Positions 22,635-30,905 of a DNA stretch of 64,000 bases are shown here, in pieces; the stretch's first letter is position 1, and every line of letters begins with the position of its first letter. Under the pieces are notes generated by a model. It was not told the origin of the DNA and did not search any database. It saw only the letters and a list, made by a program, of their open reading frames with translations. The position numbers and the translations under genes were made by a program. Source of the stretch: Bradyrhizobium sp. AZCC 2176. Lineage in GTDB: Bacteria; Pseudomonadota; Alphaproteobacteria; Rhizobiales; Xanthobacteraceae. The stretch covers positions 6,227,501-6,291,500 of the forward strand of contig NZ_JAZHRX010000001.1 of the NCBI RefSeq assembly GCF_036924645.1. The letters run 5' to 3'.

Positions 22635-23912
22635 CTATACCTTCTCCACCCCGCACCATTCTGCGATGAACAGCGCGGTCGCCTTGGTCGACTTCCGCAG
22701 CGAGTCCAGCTCGACATATTCGTTGAAGCCGTGCATTGCGGCGCCCGTCGCGCCGAAGCAGAGGCTCGGGATGTTGTAGTTCAGGCCGTAGAACCGCGTA
22801 TCGGTCAGCGCGGTGAACGCCCGGTCGGGCACCACGCCGCCATAGACGGCGCCGAACGCTTTTGCAAAGGCAGCTTCCGGCTCGGCCGAATTGGTCAATT
22901 CATAGCCCTCCGACAAAAAGCCCGACCATTCGACCTGCGGCGGATTGTTGGAAAGAAAGCGATGGTCGCGCGCGGCCGCCGAGACGCAGGCCAAAATCTC
23001 CTTCTGGCATTCGGCGATCGACCAGCCCGGCAGCACCGCAATCCGGCAATCGACGTCGCACCAGGCCGGCACGCTGGACGCCCAGTCGCCGCCCTTGATG
23101 ATGCCGGGATTGAAGTTGAGGGGATGGGCGACCGCCTTGAAGTGACGATCCGCCTTGGCGCGTTCGTTCCACTCTTCTTCGAGCTTCTGCAGCGCGTGGA
23201 TCAGATGATACGCCGCCATGATCGCATTGGCGCCGGCGCCGGCCTCGAACACGTGCACGGGGAAACCGCGCACCTTCAAGCGAAACCAGATCACGCCGAC
23301 CTGCGAGCGCACCATCGTTTCGCCGGTCGGCTCCGGGATGAAGCAGGCGTCGGCACGGTAGCCGCGCTGCAAGGTCGAGAGCGCACCGACGCCGGTGCTC
23401 TCCTCCTCGATCACGGATTGAAAGTGGATGCGCCCGGTCGGCTTCAGCCCAGCCGCCTTGATCGCATCCAGCGCGTAGAGCGCGCCGATGGTGCCGGATT
23501 TCATGTCGCAAGCACCGCGGCCGTACATCTTGCCGTCCTTGATGACCGGCGAGAATGGCGGCGTCTCCCACATGTCGAGTGGTCCTGCCGGAACGACGTC
23601 GCAGTGGCCCTGCAGGATCAGCGATTTGCCTGAATTGTTCGTAGGACGGTAGGTGCCGACCACCGTGCGGGCCTTCGAGAAATCATGCTCGATCGGGCCG
23701 AAGCCGCGCAGATCCTTCAAATCCCCGACGTCGATATGCCAATCGTCGACTTCATAGCCGCGCTGGCGCAGGAGATCGCCGATCATGTCCTGGCACGGCC
23801 CTTCGGCACCGCGGGTCGAAGGGATAGCAACGAAATCCCGTGTCGTCGCCAGTTGCGCATCAAAGCCGGCGTCGACGGCGTCGAGGATTTTTTGTTGCGT
23901 ATCGGTCATCAT
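22635..23912 (-). CDS. M20 family deacylase, ArgE/DapE type
   Basis: This 425-residue zinc amidohydrolase removes an acyl group from an N-acyl amino acid or similar. The metal ligands are visible in LQGHCDVVPAG near 100 (His, Asp), RGACDMKSG near 133 (Asp), VIEEESTGVGA near 168 (the Glu pair) and the late CFGATGAAMHGFNEYV (His). The family includes acetylornithine deacetylase and succinyl-diaminopimelate desuccinylase, but the long N-terminus and lack of neighbouring arg/dap genes make a generic ArgE/DapE deacylase the safest name. It begins MMTDTQQK. No signal peptide is visible. Confidence 0.88.
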   Translation of the reverse strand: MMTDTQQKILDAVDAGFDAQLATTRDFVAIPSTRGAEGPCQDMIGDLLRQRGYEVDDWHIDVGDLKDLRGFGPIEHDFSKARTVVGTYRPTNNSGKSLILQGHCDVVPAGPLDMWETPPFSPVIKDGKMYGRGACDMKSGTIGALYALDAIKAAGLKPTGRIHFQSVIEEESTGVGALSTLQRGYRADACFIPEPTGETMVRSQVGVIWFRLKVRGFPVHVFEAGAGANAIMAAYHLIHALQKLEEEWNERAKADRHFKAVAHPLNFNPGIIKGGDWASSVPAWCDVDCRIAVLPGWSIAECQKEILACVSAAARDHRFLSNNPPQVEWSGFLSEGYELTNSAEPEAAFAKAFGAVYGGVVPDRAFTALTDTRFYGLNYNIPSLCFGATGAAMHGFNEYVELDSLRKSTKATALFIAEWCGVEKV

Positions 23913-23968
23913 GCGGCAGCTCCAGTCGCGAATTCAAAGAGATCGGGAGTGCGCACCCTACCCCGATC

Positions 23969-24694
23969 TCAGCCGCCTGCGTAATGCGCAAAATGCGCAT
24001 CCCGCAATGCATCTTCGAGCAGGCGGCCTTCCGAGTAGCCGCGCAGCGACGCCGGGCGCTCGACGCCATTGAGCAGCCGCGGACAAGGTTCGGGCGCGCC
24101 CAGCACGGTACGCACCGGAATGCGCTCGGCATAAACAGGCAATTCGTAGTCCTCGTCGTCGTCGGCGACACCCTTCGACCTGATCTTGGCGGATGCCTGC
24201 TCGATTTCCATCGCAATCACTGAAGTCGCCTTGATTTCCTGCACCGTGCTTTGCCGCAGGCTCGCGGTCCGATCAGGAAAGAAGCGGTCGATCATGGCGA
24301 CCAGCGCGCGCTGCTTCTCGGCTTCGTCGGTGACGAGGTAGGCGGTGCCGAACGCCATCACCGCGCGGTAATCCGCCGAATGATTGAAGCCACAGCGCGC
24401 CAGCACCAGGCTGTCGAGGTGCGCAACCGTGAGGCAGACCTGCTGGCCGCCGGACTGGTTTCGCAGCATCCGGCTGGCGCTGCTGCCGTGCCAGTACAGC
24501 CTGCGTGCCTCCCGCCAGAAGAAGGTCGGCGTGCAATAGGGCTGGCCGTCAATCACATAGGAAACGTGGCACAGCATCGACGCATCCAGCAGATCATGGA
24601 CCGTGGCGTGATCGTAGAAGCCGCGATCATGGCGTCGCTTCACCTGGTTTCGCGACGATAGCGGGTACGCGGTGGTGGTCTCGGCTTCGGTCAC
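23969..24694 (-). CDS. Pyridoxamine 5'-phosphate oxidase-family protein
   Basis: This 241-residue protein has a split-barrel FMN-binding fold: LLDASMLCHVSYVIDGQPYC, TPTFFWREARRLYWHGSSAS, RMLRNQSGG and VCLTVAHLDSLVLARCGF, as in the putative PNPOx-like family PF12900. GTG 24694 follows AGGAG. It is transcribed divergently from a MocR-type regulator across 75 nt, a frequent arrangement in which the PLP-binding regulator controls the flavin protein. It may act in B6 metabolism or as a general flavin reductase; the exact reaction is unknown. Confidence 0.85.
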   Translation of the reverse strand: MTEAETTTAYPLSSRNQVKRRHDRGFYDHATVHDLLDASMLCHVSYVIDGQPYCTPTFFWREARRLYWHGSSASRMLRNQSGGQQVCLTVAHLDSLVLARCGFNHSADYRAVMAFGTAYLVTDEAEKQRALVAMIDRFFPDRTASLRQSTVQEIKATSVIAMEIEQASAKIRSKGVADDDEDYELPVYAERIPVRTVLGAPEPCPRLLNGVERPASLRGYSEGRLLEDALRDAHFAHYAGG

Positions 24695-24769
24695 GATGGC
24701 TCCTGTCGGGATTGGTGGGCAGTCGGAACAGTTGTACCGGCGAATTTGGTCTGCGATAGTGCCAATTCC

Positions 24770-26269
24770 ATGCGAAAAATTCCGACCAATTCCCCGCCGT
24801 CGCCGCGCAAGGGCGAGCTTGCGCTCGACCTTTCCGGCCCGCACGTGACGCAGAGCGCCTCCTCGCAGCACAGGCTGTATCAGGCGCTCTGCCACGCGAT
24901 CACCGGCGGGATCGCAAAACCCGGCGAGCCGCTGCCGCCGTCGCGAGCGCTGGCAAAGCAGACAGGCTTCCGTCGCAACGCCGTCACCTCGGCCTATGAG
25001 CGGCTGATCGCGGACGGCTTTGCGGTGGCAACCATCGGCTCCGGCACCTTCGTCGCCGCGCGCATTCCCGCCCGCGTCAACGATATCAGCAAGACCAAGA
25101 TCGCGATCGAGGCGCCGCAGCGGGGCGCGCTGGCGCTCGGCTGCACGCATATCGATGAAAGAGCGCTGCAGCGCTTCAGGGCGTTTGCCGGCCGGCGTAT
25201 GCGTGCCTTCGGCACCGAGCATCTGCAATACGGCGACCCCAGGGGCAGCCGCGAGCTCCGCCTTGCGATTGCCGATCACTTGCTATCGGCGCGCGGGCTG
25301 CGCTGCGATCCGGACCAGATCATGCTGACATCGGGAACGCAGCACGCGTTGCGGGTCGTGCTCGGCGCGATCCTCAAGCCCGGCGGTCACATCTGGTGCG
25401 AGGATCCCGGTTACCCCGCTGCGCGAAAAGCCATCGAGCATTGCGGCCTGCGCCCTGTCTCCGTGCCGGTCGACACCTCAGGCATGATCGTGGCCCGGGG
25501 CCGCGCGCTCGCGCCGTCGGCGGGCGCGGCCTACGTCACACCGTCGCACCAGTTTCCGCTCGGCGTGCAGATGTCGATGACGCGGCGGCTGGAATTGCTG
25601 GATTGGGCGAGGGATGCCGGCGCCTTCGTGATCGAGGACGATTACGACAGCGAGTTTCGATACGACGGTCCGCCATTGCTGTCGCTCGCCGGGATCGATC
25701 ACCTCTCGCGCGTCATCTACATGGGCACGTTTGCAAAGACACTGTTTCCCGGATTGCGCATCGGCTACTGCGCGCTGCCCGAGCGCCTCGTCGGGCCGGT
25801 AACGACGGCCCGCGCCGCGCTCGACCGCTTTCCCGGCACGCTGCTCGAAGGCGCGGTGGCGGACATGCTCAATTCCGGCGCGTTCGCGGCAAACCTGCGC
25901 AAGGTGCGCGGGATCTATCGCGAAGCGCGTGACGTCTTGGCTTCGACCCTGTCGGGGGCATCGGACGGGCTTCTATCGGTACCGGTGCCCTCGCAGGGCC
26001 TGCATCTGGTTGCGCGGTTCGATCCGTCGACCGATCCGCTGGTTGCCGCCAAGGCAAAGGCTGAGGCCGGCGTCGCGGGTTGGCTGCTGGCGGAAACCTG
26101 TTTTCGCGCGCGCCCGCTGCCGGGATTCGTCCTAGGCTTTGCCGGCCATCCGCTGCCGCAACTGATTGCGTCGGCCGAACGGCTTGCGGAGGCATCGCTG
26201 ACGGCCTTGCGGACAAACCGCAAAGCAAACAGCGGAACCGGCGTCAGAAGGTTGAAGTCCGCGACATAG
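24770..26269 (+). CDS. MocR/PdxR-type regulator (GntR HTH fused to aminotransferase)
   Basis: This 499-residue protein has an N-terminal GntR winged helix (about 25-95: SSQHRLYQALCHAITGGI, PGEPLPPSRALAKQTGFRRN and TSAYERLIADGFAVA) joined to a type I aminotransferase-like domain. The PLP lysine lies in YMGTFAKTLFPGLRIGY near 325, with IEDDYDSEFRYDG upstream. MocR proteins bind PLP or its adducts and control neighbouring genes. The divergent PNPOx-like gene is the obvious target, and the 75-nt gap must contain both promoters. ATG 24770 is preferred over the TTG eight codons earlier. Confidence 0.9.
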   Translation: MRKIPTNSPPSPRKGELALDLSGPHVTQSASSQHRLYQALCHAITGGIAKPGEPLPPSRALAKQTGFRRNAVTSAYERLIADGFAVATIGSGTFVAARIPARVNDISKTKIAIEAPQRGALALGCTHIDERALQRFRAFAGRRMRAFGTEHLQYGDPRGSRELRLAIADHLLSARGLRCDPDQIMLTSGTQHALRVVLGAILKPGGHIWCEDPGYPAARKAIEHCGLRPVSVPVDTSGMIVARGRALAPSAGAAYVTPSHQFPLGVQMSMTRRLELLDWARDAGAFVIEDDYDSEFRYDGPPLLSLAGIDHLSRVIYMGTFAKTLFPGLRIGYCALPERLVGPVTTARAALDRFPGTLLEGAVADMLNSGAFAANLRKVRGIYREARDVLASTLSGASDGLLSVPVPSQGLHLVARFDPSTDPLVAAKAKAEAGVAGWLLAETCFRARPLPGFVLGFAGHPLPQLIASAERLAEASLTALRTNRKANSGTGVRRLKSAT

Positions 26270-26360
26270 CCGTTGCGGCCGGCGCAGCACAGCTCGCACT
26301 CTATGAGAATCGCCGCCGCGTCACTAAGCTCGCCGTCCATCATCACGACGGAACTACCGG

Positions 26361-26513
26361 ATGCCCGGCAATCGCAACGTCCTCTACCTCATCATCGGCG
26401 TGTTGATCGTCGCAGTCAGTGTGCTCGGCTACAATCTCTATCAAGCCAAAAAGGAGCCCGAGGGCCTGCAGATCAATGTCGGGCCCGATGGGCTGAAGAT
26501 CAAGACCAAGTGA
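26361..26513 (+). CDS. Small single-span membrane protein (50 residues)
   Basis: The frame from ATG 26361 encodes MPGNRNVLYLIIGVLIVAVS, then VLGYNLYQAKKEPEGLQINV, then GPDGLKIKTK. One N-terminal membrane span is followed by a short hydrophilic tail. Such miniature proteins are common in rhizobial genomes without known roles. Codon use is regular, and it sits just before an exported small protein on the same strand (11-nt gap), suggesting co-transcription. Confidence 0.65.
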   Translation: MPGNRNVLYLIIGVLIVAVSVLGYNLYQAKKEPEGLQINVGPDGLKIKTK

Positions 26514-26524
26514 GCGAGGCTGGA

Positions 26525-26782
26525 ATGATGACGACGAAGGCTGCCCGAACGCTTGCCCTGCCCGCGGGCGTCGCGCTGTGGCTCCTTGCGAGTCCCGCCC
26601 TGGCCCAGGTGGTCTCGCGCGAGCAGGATATCATCGACCTGCGGCTCGGCCAGCGCGTTCTCGTCGACGACGGATCGTGCCCGACGGGACAAATCAAGGA
26701 AGTCCAGGGCGCGCAGATGACGACCTCAGGCGTGCTGCGCACCCGCAAGTGCATCCAGAGGCTGGGGACGAAGAAGCGATAG
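26525..26782 (+). CDS. Small exported protein, possibly DUF6719
   Basis: This 85-residue protein starts at ATG 26525 after GCGAGGC. The signal peptide is residues 1-28 (ending SPALAQ). The mature part is VVSREQDIIDLRLGQRVLVD, DGSCPTGQIKEVQG and TSGVLRTRKCIQRLG, with two Cys probably disulfide-linked in the periplasm. I associate this pattern with a family of short rhizobial secreted proteins (DUF6719) without known activity; that name is from memory and uncertain. Confidence 0.7.
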   Translation: MMTTKAARTLALPAGVALWLLASPALAQVVSREQDIIDLRLGQRVLVDDGSCPTGQIKEVQGAQMTTSGVLRTRKCIQRLGTKKR

Positions 26783-26783
26783 C

Positions 26784-26891
26784 TCTAGAGCATGATCCGG
26801 AAAAGTGGGCACCGGTTTTCCGAGAAGATCATGCTCAAATCAAAGAGATAGAGCGGGATGACGATTCGAAGAAAAGTCATCACGCTCTAGA
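26784..26891. repeat. Dispersed repeat, GAGCATGATC...GATCATGCTC family
   Basis: Two stacked hairpins are present: GAGCATGATC (26788-26797) pairs with GATCATGCTC (26827-26836), with inner GGAAAA/TTTTCC; and AGAGCG..GATGAC pairs with GTCATC..CGCTCT (26849-26889). The outer ends read CTAGAG and CTCTAG. The element is abundant in Bradyrhizobium and related genomes. Its right end overlaps the stop codon of the SnoaL-like gene and may end both convergent transcripts. Confidence 0.8.
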
Positions 26892-27336
26892 ACATGCCGT
26901 TGGTGTTGGCGGCCTTCTCCGGAATCTCCTGCACGACGTCCCAGTGCTCGACGATCTTGCCGTTCTCGAGCCTGAAAATGTCGACGATGGCACGGCCGCG
27001 GGTACGCTTCTCGCGCACGCTGTGAACGTGCACGATCACGTAGTCGCCGTCCGTAAAGGCACGCTTGATCTCGCTGCGGGAGTCCGGGAATTTCTCACGC
27101 AGAAAGCCGAGGAACGCCTTGAAGCCTTCGATGCCGTCGGGGGCCGTCGGATTGTGCTGGATGTAGTGCGGCCCGAAAAACTTCGCGGCGGCGTCGAAAT
27201 CCTTTCGGTTGAGCGCCGCATCGTAGAATTCGAGCACGGCCTTCTTGTTGGCTTCCTGCGTCGCCGCGTCGGCGGCGAACGCCGGAGATGCGGCTAACGA
27301 CAGCAGGCCGATCAGACCGATAACAAGAGATCGCAT
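26887..27336 (-). CDS. Exported SnoaL/NTF2-like protein
   Basis: This 149-residue protein has a signal peptide (1-21, ending SPAFA). The mature domain is SnoaL-like: KAVLEFYDAALNRKDFDAAA, YIQHNPTAPDGIEGF, VIVHVHSVREKRTRGRAIVD and IFRLENGKIVEHWDVVQEIP, the pattern of small ester cyclase/NTF2-fold proteins in which the HNP histidine and late Asp line the pocket. AAAGGAG precedes ATG 27336. The substrate is unknown. It follows the beta-lactamase-like hydrolase gene by 41 nt and may share its transcript. Confidence 0.85.
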   Translation of the reverse strand: MRSLVIGLIGLLSLAASPAFAADAATQEANKKAVLEFYDAALNRKDFDAAAKFFGPHYIQHNPTAPDGIEGFKAFLGFLREKFPDSRSEIKRAFTDGDYVIVHVHSVREKRTRGRAIVDIFRLENGKIVEHWDVVQEIPEKAANTNGMF

Positions 27337-27377
27337 GACAGCTCCTTTGTGCAACCGGCCTCGATTCCAGACCTGTT

Positions 27378-28637
27378 CTACCAGCTTCCATATCCGCCGA
27401 CGACCCCGCGCCACAGCGCGTCGCGCTCACGCGCCAAAGTCTCCTTGCCGACGCTGGCATTCTTCGCCACGGCGGTAATGACCATCACCAGCTTGAGTTC
27501 GGGATCGACGAAGATCGACTGCCCGTAGACGCCGAGCAGCGCGAACCGCCGCTTCTCGCCCGGAAACAGCCAGAACTGGTAGCCGTAGCCGAAATACGGC
27601 GTCGCCTTGCGCGGCGTGAACGGCTCTGGCTGGCGGCGCCAGTCGGTGGCGTCGAGCAGATAGTCCTTCGGCACGATCTGCCTGCCGTCGAGGGCGCCGT
27701 CGTTCGCCAGCAAGATTCCAAGGCGGCCATAGTCGCGCAGGATCGCGTTGAAATTCCCCGAGCCGCTTTCAGTGCCGTCCTTTGTCTTCGACCAGGTCGC
27801 ATCGGCCTCTGCGCCCATCGGCTGCCACAGGCGCGTCGTCAGGTACTCGCTCAGCGAGGTGCCGGTCACCGCGTGCAGCAACAGCGTCAGGGCCACGGTC
27901 TGGTTGGACGCATAGTGAAAGCGCGTCCCCTGTTCGACCTCGCGCGTCGTGAAAGCGCGAAGCGCCGCGACCGAGTCCTGCGAGTAGCGGATCTTGTTGA
28001 ATTTCGCCAGATCGTCCTTGCCGTCATAGACCTCTTGAAACGGCACGCCGGACGCCATCCGCAGCATGTTACGGATCGTCGTCTCGCCATAGGGATTGCC
28101 GGCAAGACCAGGCACATATTTGGCGATCGTATCGTCGAGCGATGCGATCTTCTTCTCGGTCAACGCCATGCCGACGGCGAGGCTGACGATCGACTTCGCC
28201 ATCGAGTGCGAAACAAAACGGTGCTCCGCCTTGCGGTCGTATTGATAGCGCTCGGCCAGCACCTCACCATCCCTGATCAGGAGGAAGCCGGTAACGCGCT
28301 GGCGCGCCAGGAAGTCGTCGAGCGAATAGCTCTGCTTGTCGAAGCGATATTCGATCTTCGGTTCGGCTGCAGCCCGAGGAAGCGAGAGCGACGTCGCCGA
28401 TTTCGCCAGCGTGTAGTGAGGAAGTATCTTGTCGACGTTGCTGAACGACCCAACCCGAACGCTCTCGTCATAATACCAGTTGGCGCGCGAGCCGATCGGG
28501 TAGCCGGCCGCCTTCCCCAACAGGTCCTCGTCAGGCGCAGCGCCGGCCGGCAAGCCGAGCACAACGAGCACCGCGCAAGAGAGCAGGAGCAGTCCGGGCT
28601 GCATTGGCTGGCTCACAGAGATCCTCGACCGGTCCAT
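27378..28637 (-). CDS. Beta-lactamase-fold serine hydrolase, exported
   Basis: This 419-residue class C beta-lactamase/esterase-like protein has an N-terminal hydrophobic signal (PGLLLLSCAVLVVLGLPAGA). The nucleophile motif is HSMAKSIVS near residue 144 (S-x-x-K) and the second motif is YASN near 243 (Y-x-N), with a probable third GVYGQS near the end. Family members hydrolyse esters or D-amino-acid peptides rather than conferring resistance. ATG 28637 is used, but an internal Met 11 codons later (28604) would place the signal more typically. Confidence 0.85.
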   Translation of the reverse strand: MDRSRISVSQPMQPGLLLLSCAVLVVLGLPAGAAPDEDLLGKAAGYPIGSRANWYYDESVRVGSFSNVDKILPHYTLAKSATSLSLPRAAAEPKIEYRFDKQSYSLDDFLARQRVTGFLLIRDGEVLAERYQYDRKAEHRFVSHSMAKSIVSLAVGMALTEKKIASLDDTIAKYVPGLAGNPYGETTIRNMLRMASGVPFQEVYDGKDDLAKFNKIRYSQDSVAALRAFTTREVEQGTRFHYASNQTVALTLLLHAVTGTSLSEYLTTRLWQPMGAEADATWSKTKDGTESGSGNFNAILRDYGRLGILLANDGALDGRQIVPKDYLLDATDWRRQPEPFTPRKATPYFGYGYQFWLFPGEKRRFALLGVYGQSIFVDPELKLVMVITAVAKNASVGKETLARERDALWRGVVGGYGSW

Positions 28638-28708
28638 TGCTTACAATGGCCGTTACCGGTGTGTCGAGCCCGCGGGCAAAAGGAGATCGGAGCTAAGCGG
28701 CGCTGAAT

Positions 28709-29119
28709 TTACGGGTTCTTCGCCGGCTCGAACATGCACTGTAGTGTCGGCCTGGCGATCTTGGTGAAGGTCGGACCGATCTCGGATTGCTTCGACGGCG
28801 GCACCCACGCGGTCTCGATCGTCGGCACCCCGGTCTCGCTGATGCCGCGCAGCAGCGCTTCGCGCAAATCGGCATCTTCCACGGTCGCGGCGGCGTAGTC
28901 GTGCAGACAGCCGCAAACGCTTTCGGGGTGCGCCCAGCGTCCGACCATATGGGGCGAGCAAAGCCGCACGAACTCGCCGCGCGGATCGGGCACTTTGAAC
29001 AGGGAACGGAATGAAGTCTGCGGCGGCTGAAGCTGGATCTGGACTTGAGCCTGGGCTTGGGCCGAGCCGTTAAGAAGGAAGAACGACAAGATTGCAGAAC
29101 AACAGATGCGTAGGAACAT
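28709..29119 (-). CDS. Exported protein of unknown function
   Basis: This 136-residue protein has a signal peptide (about 1-22, ending GSAQA). The mature part starts with a Gln-rich stretch (QAQVQIQLQPPQTS) and contains four Cys or so (RLCSPHMVG, ESVCGCLHDYAAA, LQCMFE), suggesting disulfides. The block CGCLHDYA near the middle looks like the conserved core of a small rhizobial family; I cannot assign a role. Confidence 0.7.
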   Translation of the reverse strand: MFLRICCSAILSFFLLNGSAQAQAQVQIQLQPPQTSFRSLFKVPDPRGEFVRLCSPHMVGRWAHPESVCGCLHDYAAATVEDADLREALLRGISETGVPTIETAWVPPSKQSEIGPTFTKIARPTLQCMFEPAKNP

Positions 29120-29163
29120 ACAGGGCCTTTATCGGCGATCTTTTTCCGGAACGTCCACTACGC

Positions 29164-29325
29164 TCAGTTGGCAGCCACGACCATCGGCTGGGATGCCGGG
29201 GTCGCAACCGGCGAGCCACTATAGGCGAAGGTGCCGACGCCCGGCAGGCCCTGGTCGGAGGAACCAGCCATCGAGGGACCAGCCAGAATGAAGGCGAAGG
29301 CGAGGATGAAGCTGAGGGTCCGCAT
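29164..29325 (-). CDS. Small exported protein (53 residues)
   Basis: The frame from ATG 29325 (GGAG about 9 nt upstream) encodes MRTLSFILAFAFILAGPSMA, then GSSDQGLPGVGTFAYSG and SPVATPASQPMVVAAN. Almost half is the signal peptide, leaving a mature peptide of about 33 residues rich in Gly, Ser, Pro and Ala. The function is unknown. Confidence 0.55.
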   Translation of the reverse strand: MRTLSFILAFAFILAGPSMAGSSDQGLPGVGTFAYSGSPVATPASQPMVVAAN

Positions 29326-29699
29326 CTGACTGTCTCCGGTGCTGTGTGGCCGGCAGCGCCCGCCGTCTCGTTGGCCACCTGATAATTGTCGGCTGTTTCC
29401 GGACATCTGCGCCAAAACGGAAAATGGTTTCATCGCGCAGGAGAATTGTTTCATCGGTTCAAGCGGACGAAACAATAGCCAGAAAAATTCAATGAATTCA
29501 GTCGCGACGCCCTCACTTCAGATGATCAGGCTGAACGCCGGAAACCGGCCATAGGCGCGGCTTTGGCCCTCCTCCCATGGACGAAAGCGACCTCGTACAC
29601 CGGCTGACCGGATGAACCGAAGCCCCGTTCCGGCCGACTCAGTCGAACGCCGTGCAACCTTGCGCGCGCTTGTGCGTTGTGACCCCTCCTCAACAAAGG
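29326..29699. other. Intergenic region, no gene seen
   Basis: No supported coding frame was found in these 374 nt. A small inverted repeat ATTGTTTC (29445-29452) / GAAACAAT (29469-29476), together with a nearby direct copy of GTTTCATCG, could be an operator, but nothing else supports that. Confidence 0.4.
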
Positions 29700-30026
29700 A
29701 TGGCAGTCGTGGGTAGTGGCAACAACGATGTTGGCAGTGCAACCCCGACCCGCAAACCCGGCGAGCCGGCGGTTGAAAATTCGTCCGTGAGTAACGGCTC
29801 CGAACTGCGGATCGATCCTTCCCTGAAGACAGAGCGCCAAGGAAGAGCTCAAGAAAAAGCCTCAAAGGATGCTGTGGGCCTTTGTGGCGCGATGTCGCAG
29901 CAAGGCAGCGAATTTCGCGGCAATGTATCGGCGCCGCAAAAATTCGTGCAGCTCGTCGGTTGCCGTGATCGCAAGGCCGGAACCGGCCTGGAGGCCCGTC
30001 AATATTCCAATCCGGTCAAACGGTAA
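29700..30026 (+). CDS. Possible small hydrophilic protein (doubtful)
   Basis: A frame from ATG 29700 (or GTG 29709) to TAA 30026 encodes up to 108 residues, starting MAVVGSGNNDVGSATPTRK and later LRIDPSLKTERQGRAQEKAS. An AAAGG immediately precedes the ATG, which would suit the GTG 29709 start better. The protein is low-complexity, polar and lacks recognisable domains. Third-position GC is lower than in neighbours. It is listed so the stretch is not left unexplained, but it may be spurious. Confidence 0.3.
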   Translation: MAVVGSGNNDVGSATPTRKPGEPAVENSSVSNGSELRIDPSLKTERQGRAQEKASKDAVGLCGAMSQQGSEFRGNVSAPQKFVQLVGCRDRKAGTGLEARQYSNPVKR

Positions 30027-30084
30027 GCCCGAAGCTCTCATCCCGGATCCGATCTTGGATCCCGGATCCTGGTTCGCGTCGGAC

Positions 30085-30633
30085 TTACTGGATGAATTCA
30101 CCGCATTTCTGAATCGCGGCGTCGGCTTGGCCCCAAGGCATGATCGGCACCGAGGACGTTGAGTTTTTGGGTGAACCTTCGATCAGCCTGTCCGAATAGA
30201 CCATGTAGACCAGCACGTTGCGCTTGGCGTCGCAGCCGCGGACGATCTGCATCTTCTTGAAGAATAGCGAGCGGCGCTGCCGGAACATGTCGTCGCCCTG
30301 CTCCAGCTTGTGCTTGAACTTGATGGGGCCGATCTGGCGGCACGCCAGCGAAATATCCGAGACCTCTTCGGCGAGGCCGAGCCAGCCCTTGAAGCCGCCC
30401 TTTTCCGGGACCGTGAAGTGACAGGCCACCCCGTCCACCTCGGGGTCGTCGAGGGCGTAGGTCGCGAGCTTGTCGTTGGGGCTCAGCCACTTGAACACGG
30501 TCGAACGGCGAAAAATCAGGTCGGGTTCATCCGCGGCCGACGCCGGGCCTGTCTGCCAGAATGTCAGCGCCAGCACCACCAAGGCCAGATTTCTCCACTT
30601 ATTGTCACACTTAACGATGGCCTTGGATGTCAT
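30085..30633 (-). CDS. creA: CreA family protein
   Basis: This 182-residue exported protein has a hydrophobic signal (about residues 14-33) ending near GPASA. The mature sequence carries the CreA pattern: DLIFRRSTVFKWLSPNDKL, DDPEVDGVACHFTVPEKGG, SLACRQIGPI and RGCDAKRNVLVYMVYSDR, with conserved cysteines. CreA is a periplasmic protein of unknown biochemical function, named for the E. coli cre locus. No creBCD genes are adjacent, the usual situation outside enterics. Confidence 0.9.
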   Translation of the reverse strand: MTSKAIVKCDNKWRNLALVVLALTFWQTGPASAADEPDLIFRRSTVFKWLSPNDKLATYALDDPEVDGVACHFTVPEKGGFKGWLGLAEEVSDISLACRQIGPIKFKHKLEQGDDMFRQRRSLFFKKMQIVRGCDAKRNVLVYMVYSDRLIEGSPKNSTSSVPIMPWGQADAAIQKCGEFIQ

Positions 30634-30905
30634 TGATATCTCCGCTGAAGCGCTCGCCGCCTATGTAGTGCCGGAATGTCGCACAGGAAGGCCGCAGGCG
30701 GATTTGACGGAGCGCAAAGGGGCGTGACGCGGCAATCCCTGACGTCCCATTCGGCCGGCGCCGTTTAACGGAATGTGAGGCTTTTTTGCTACGATCGGGG
30801 CGAAAAGCGCTGAAATTAGAAGGCTTACGCTAGTGAACGCGTTTTGCCTCTGCGACAACAAATAATTATCGGAAGAGTGGATTCGAGTAACTGGATTTGA
30901 GGATT

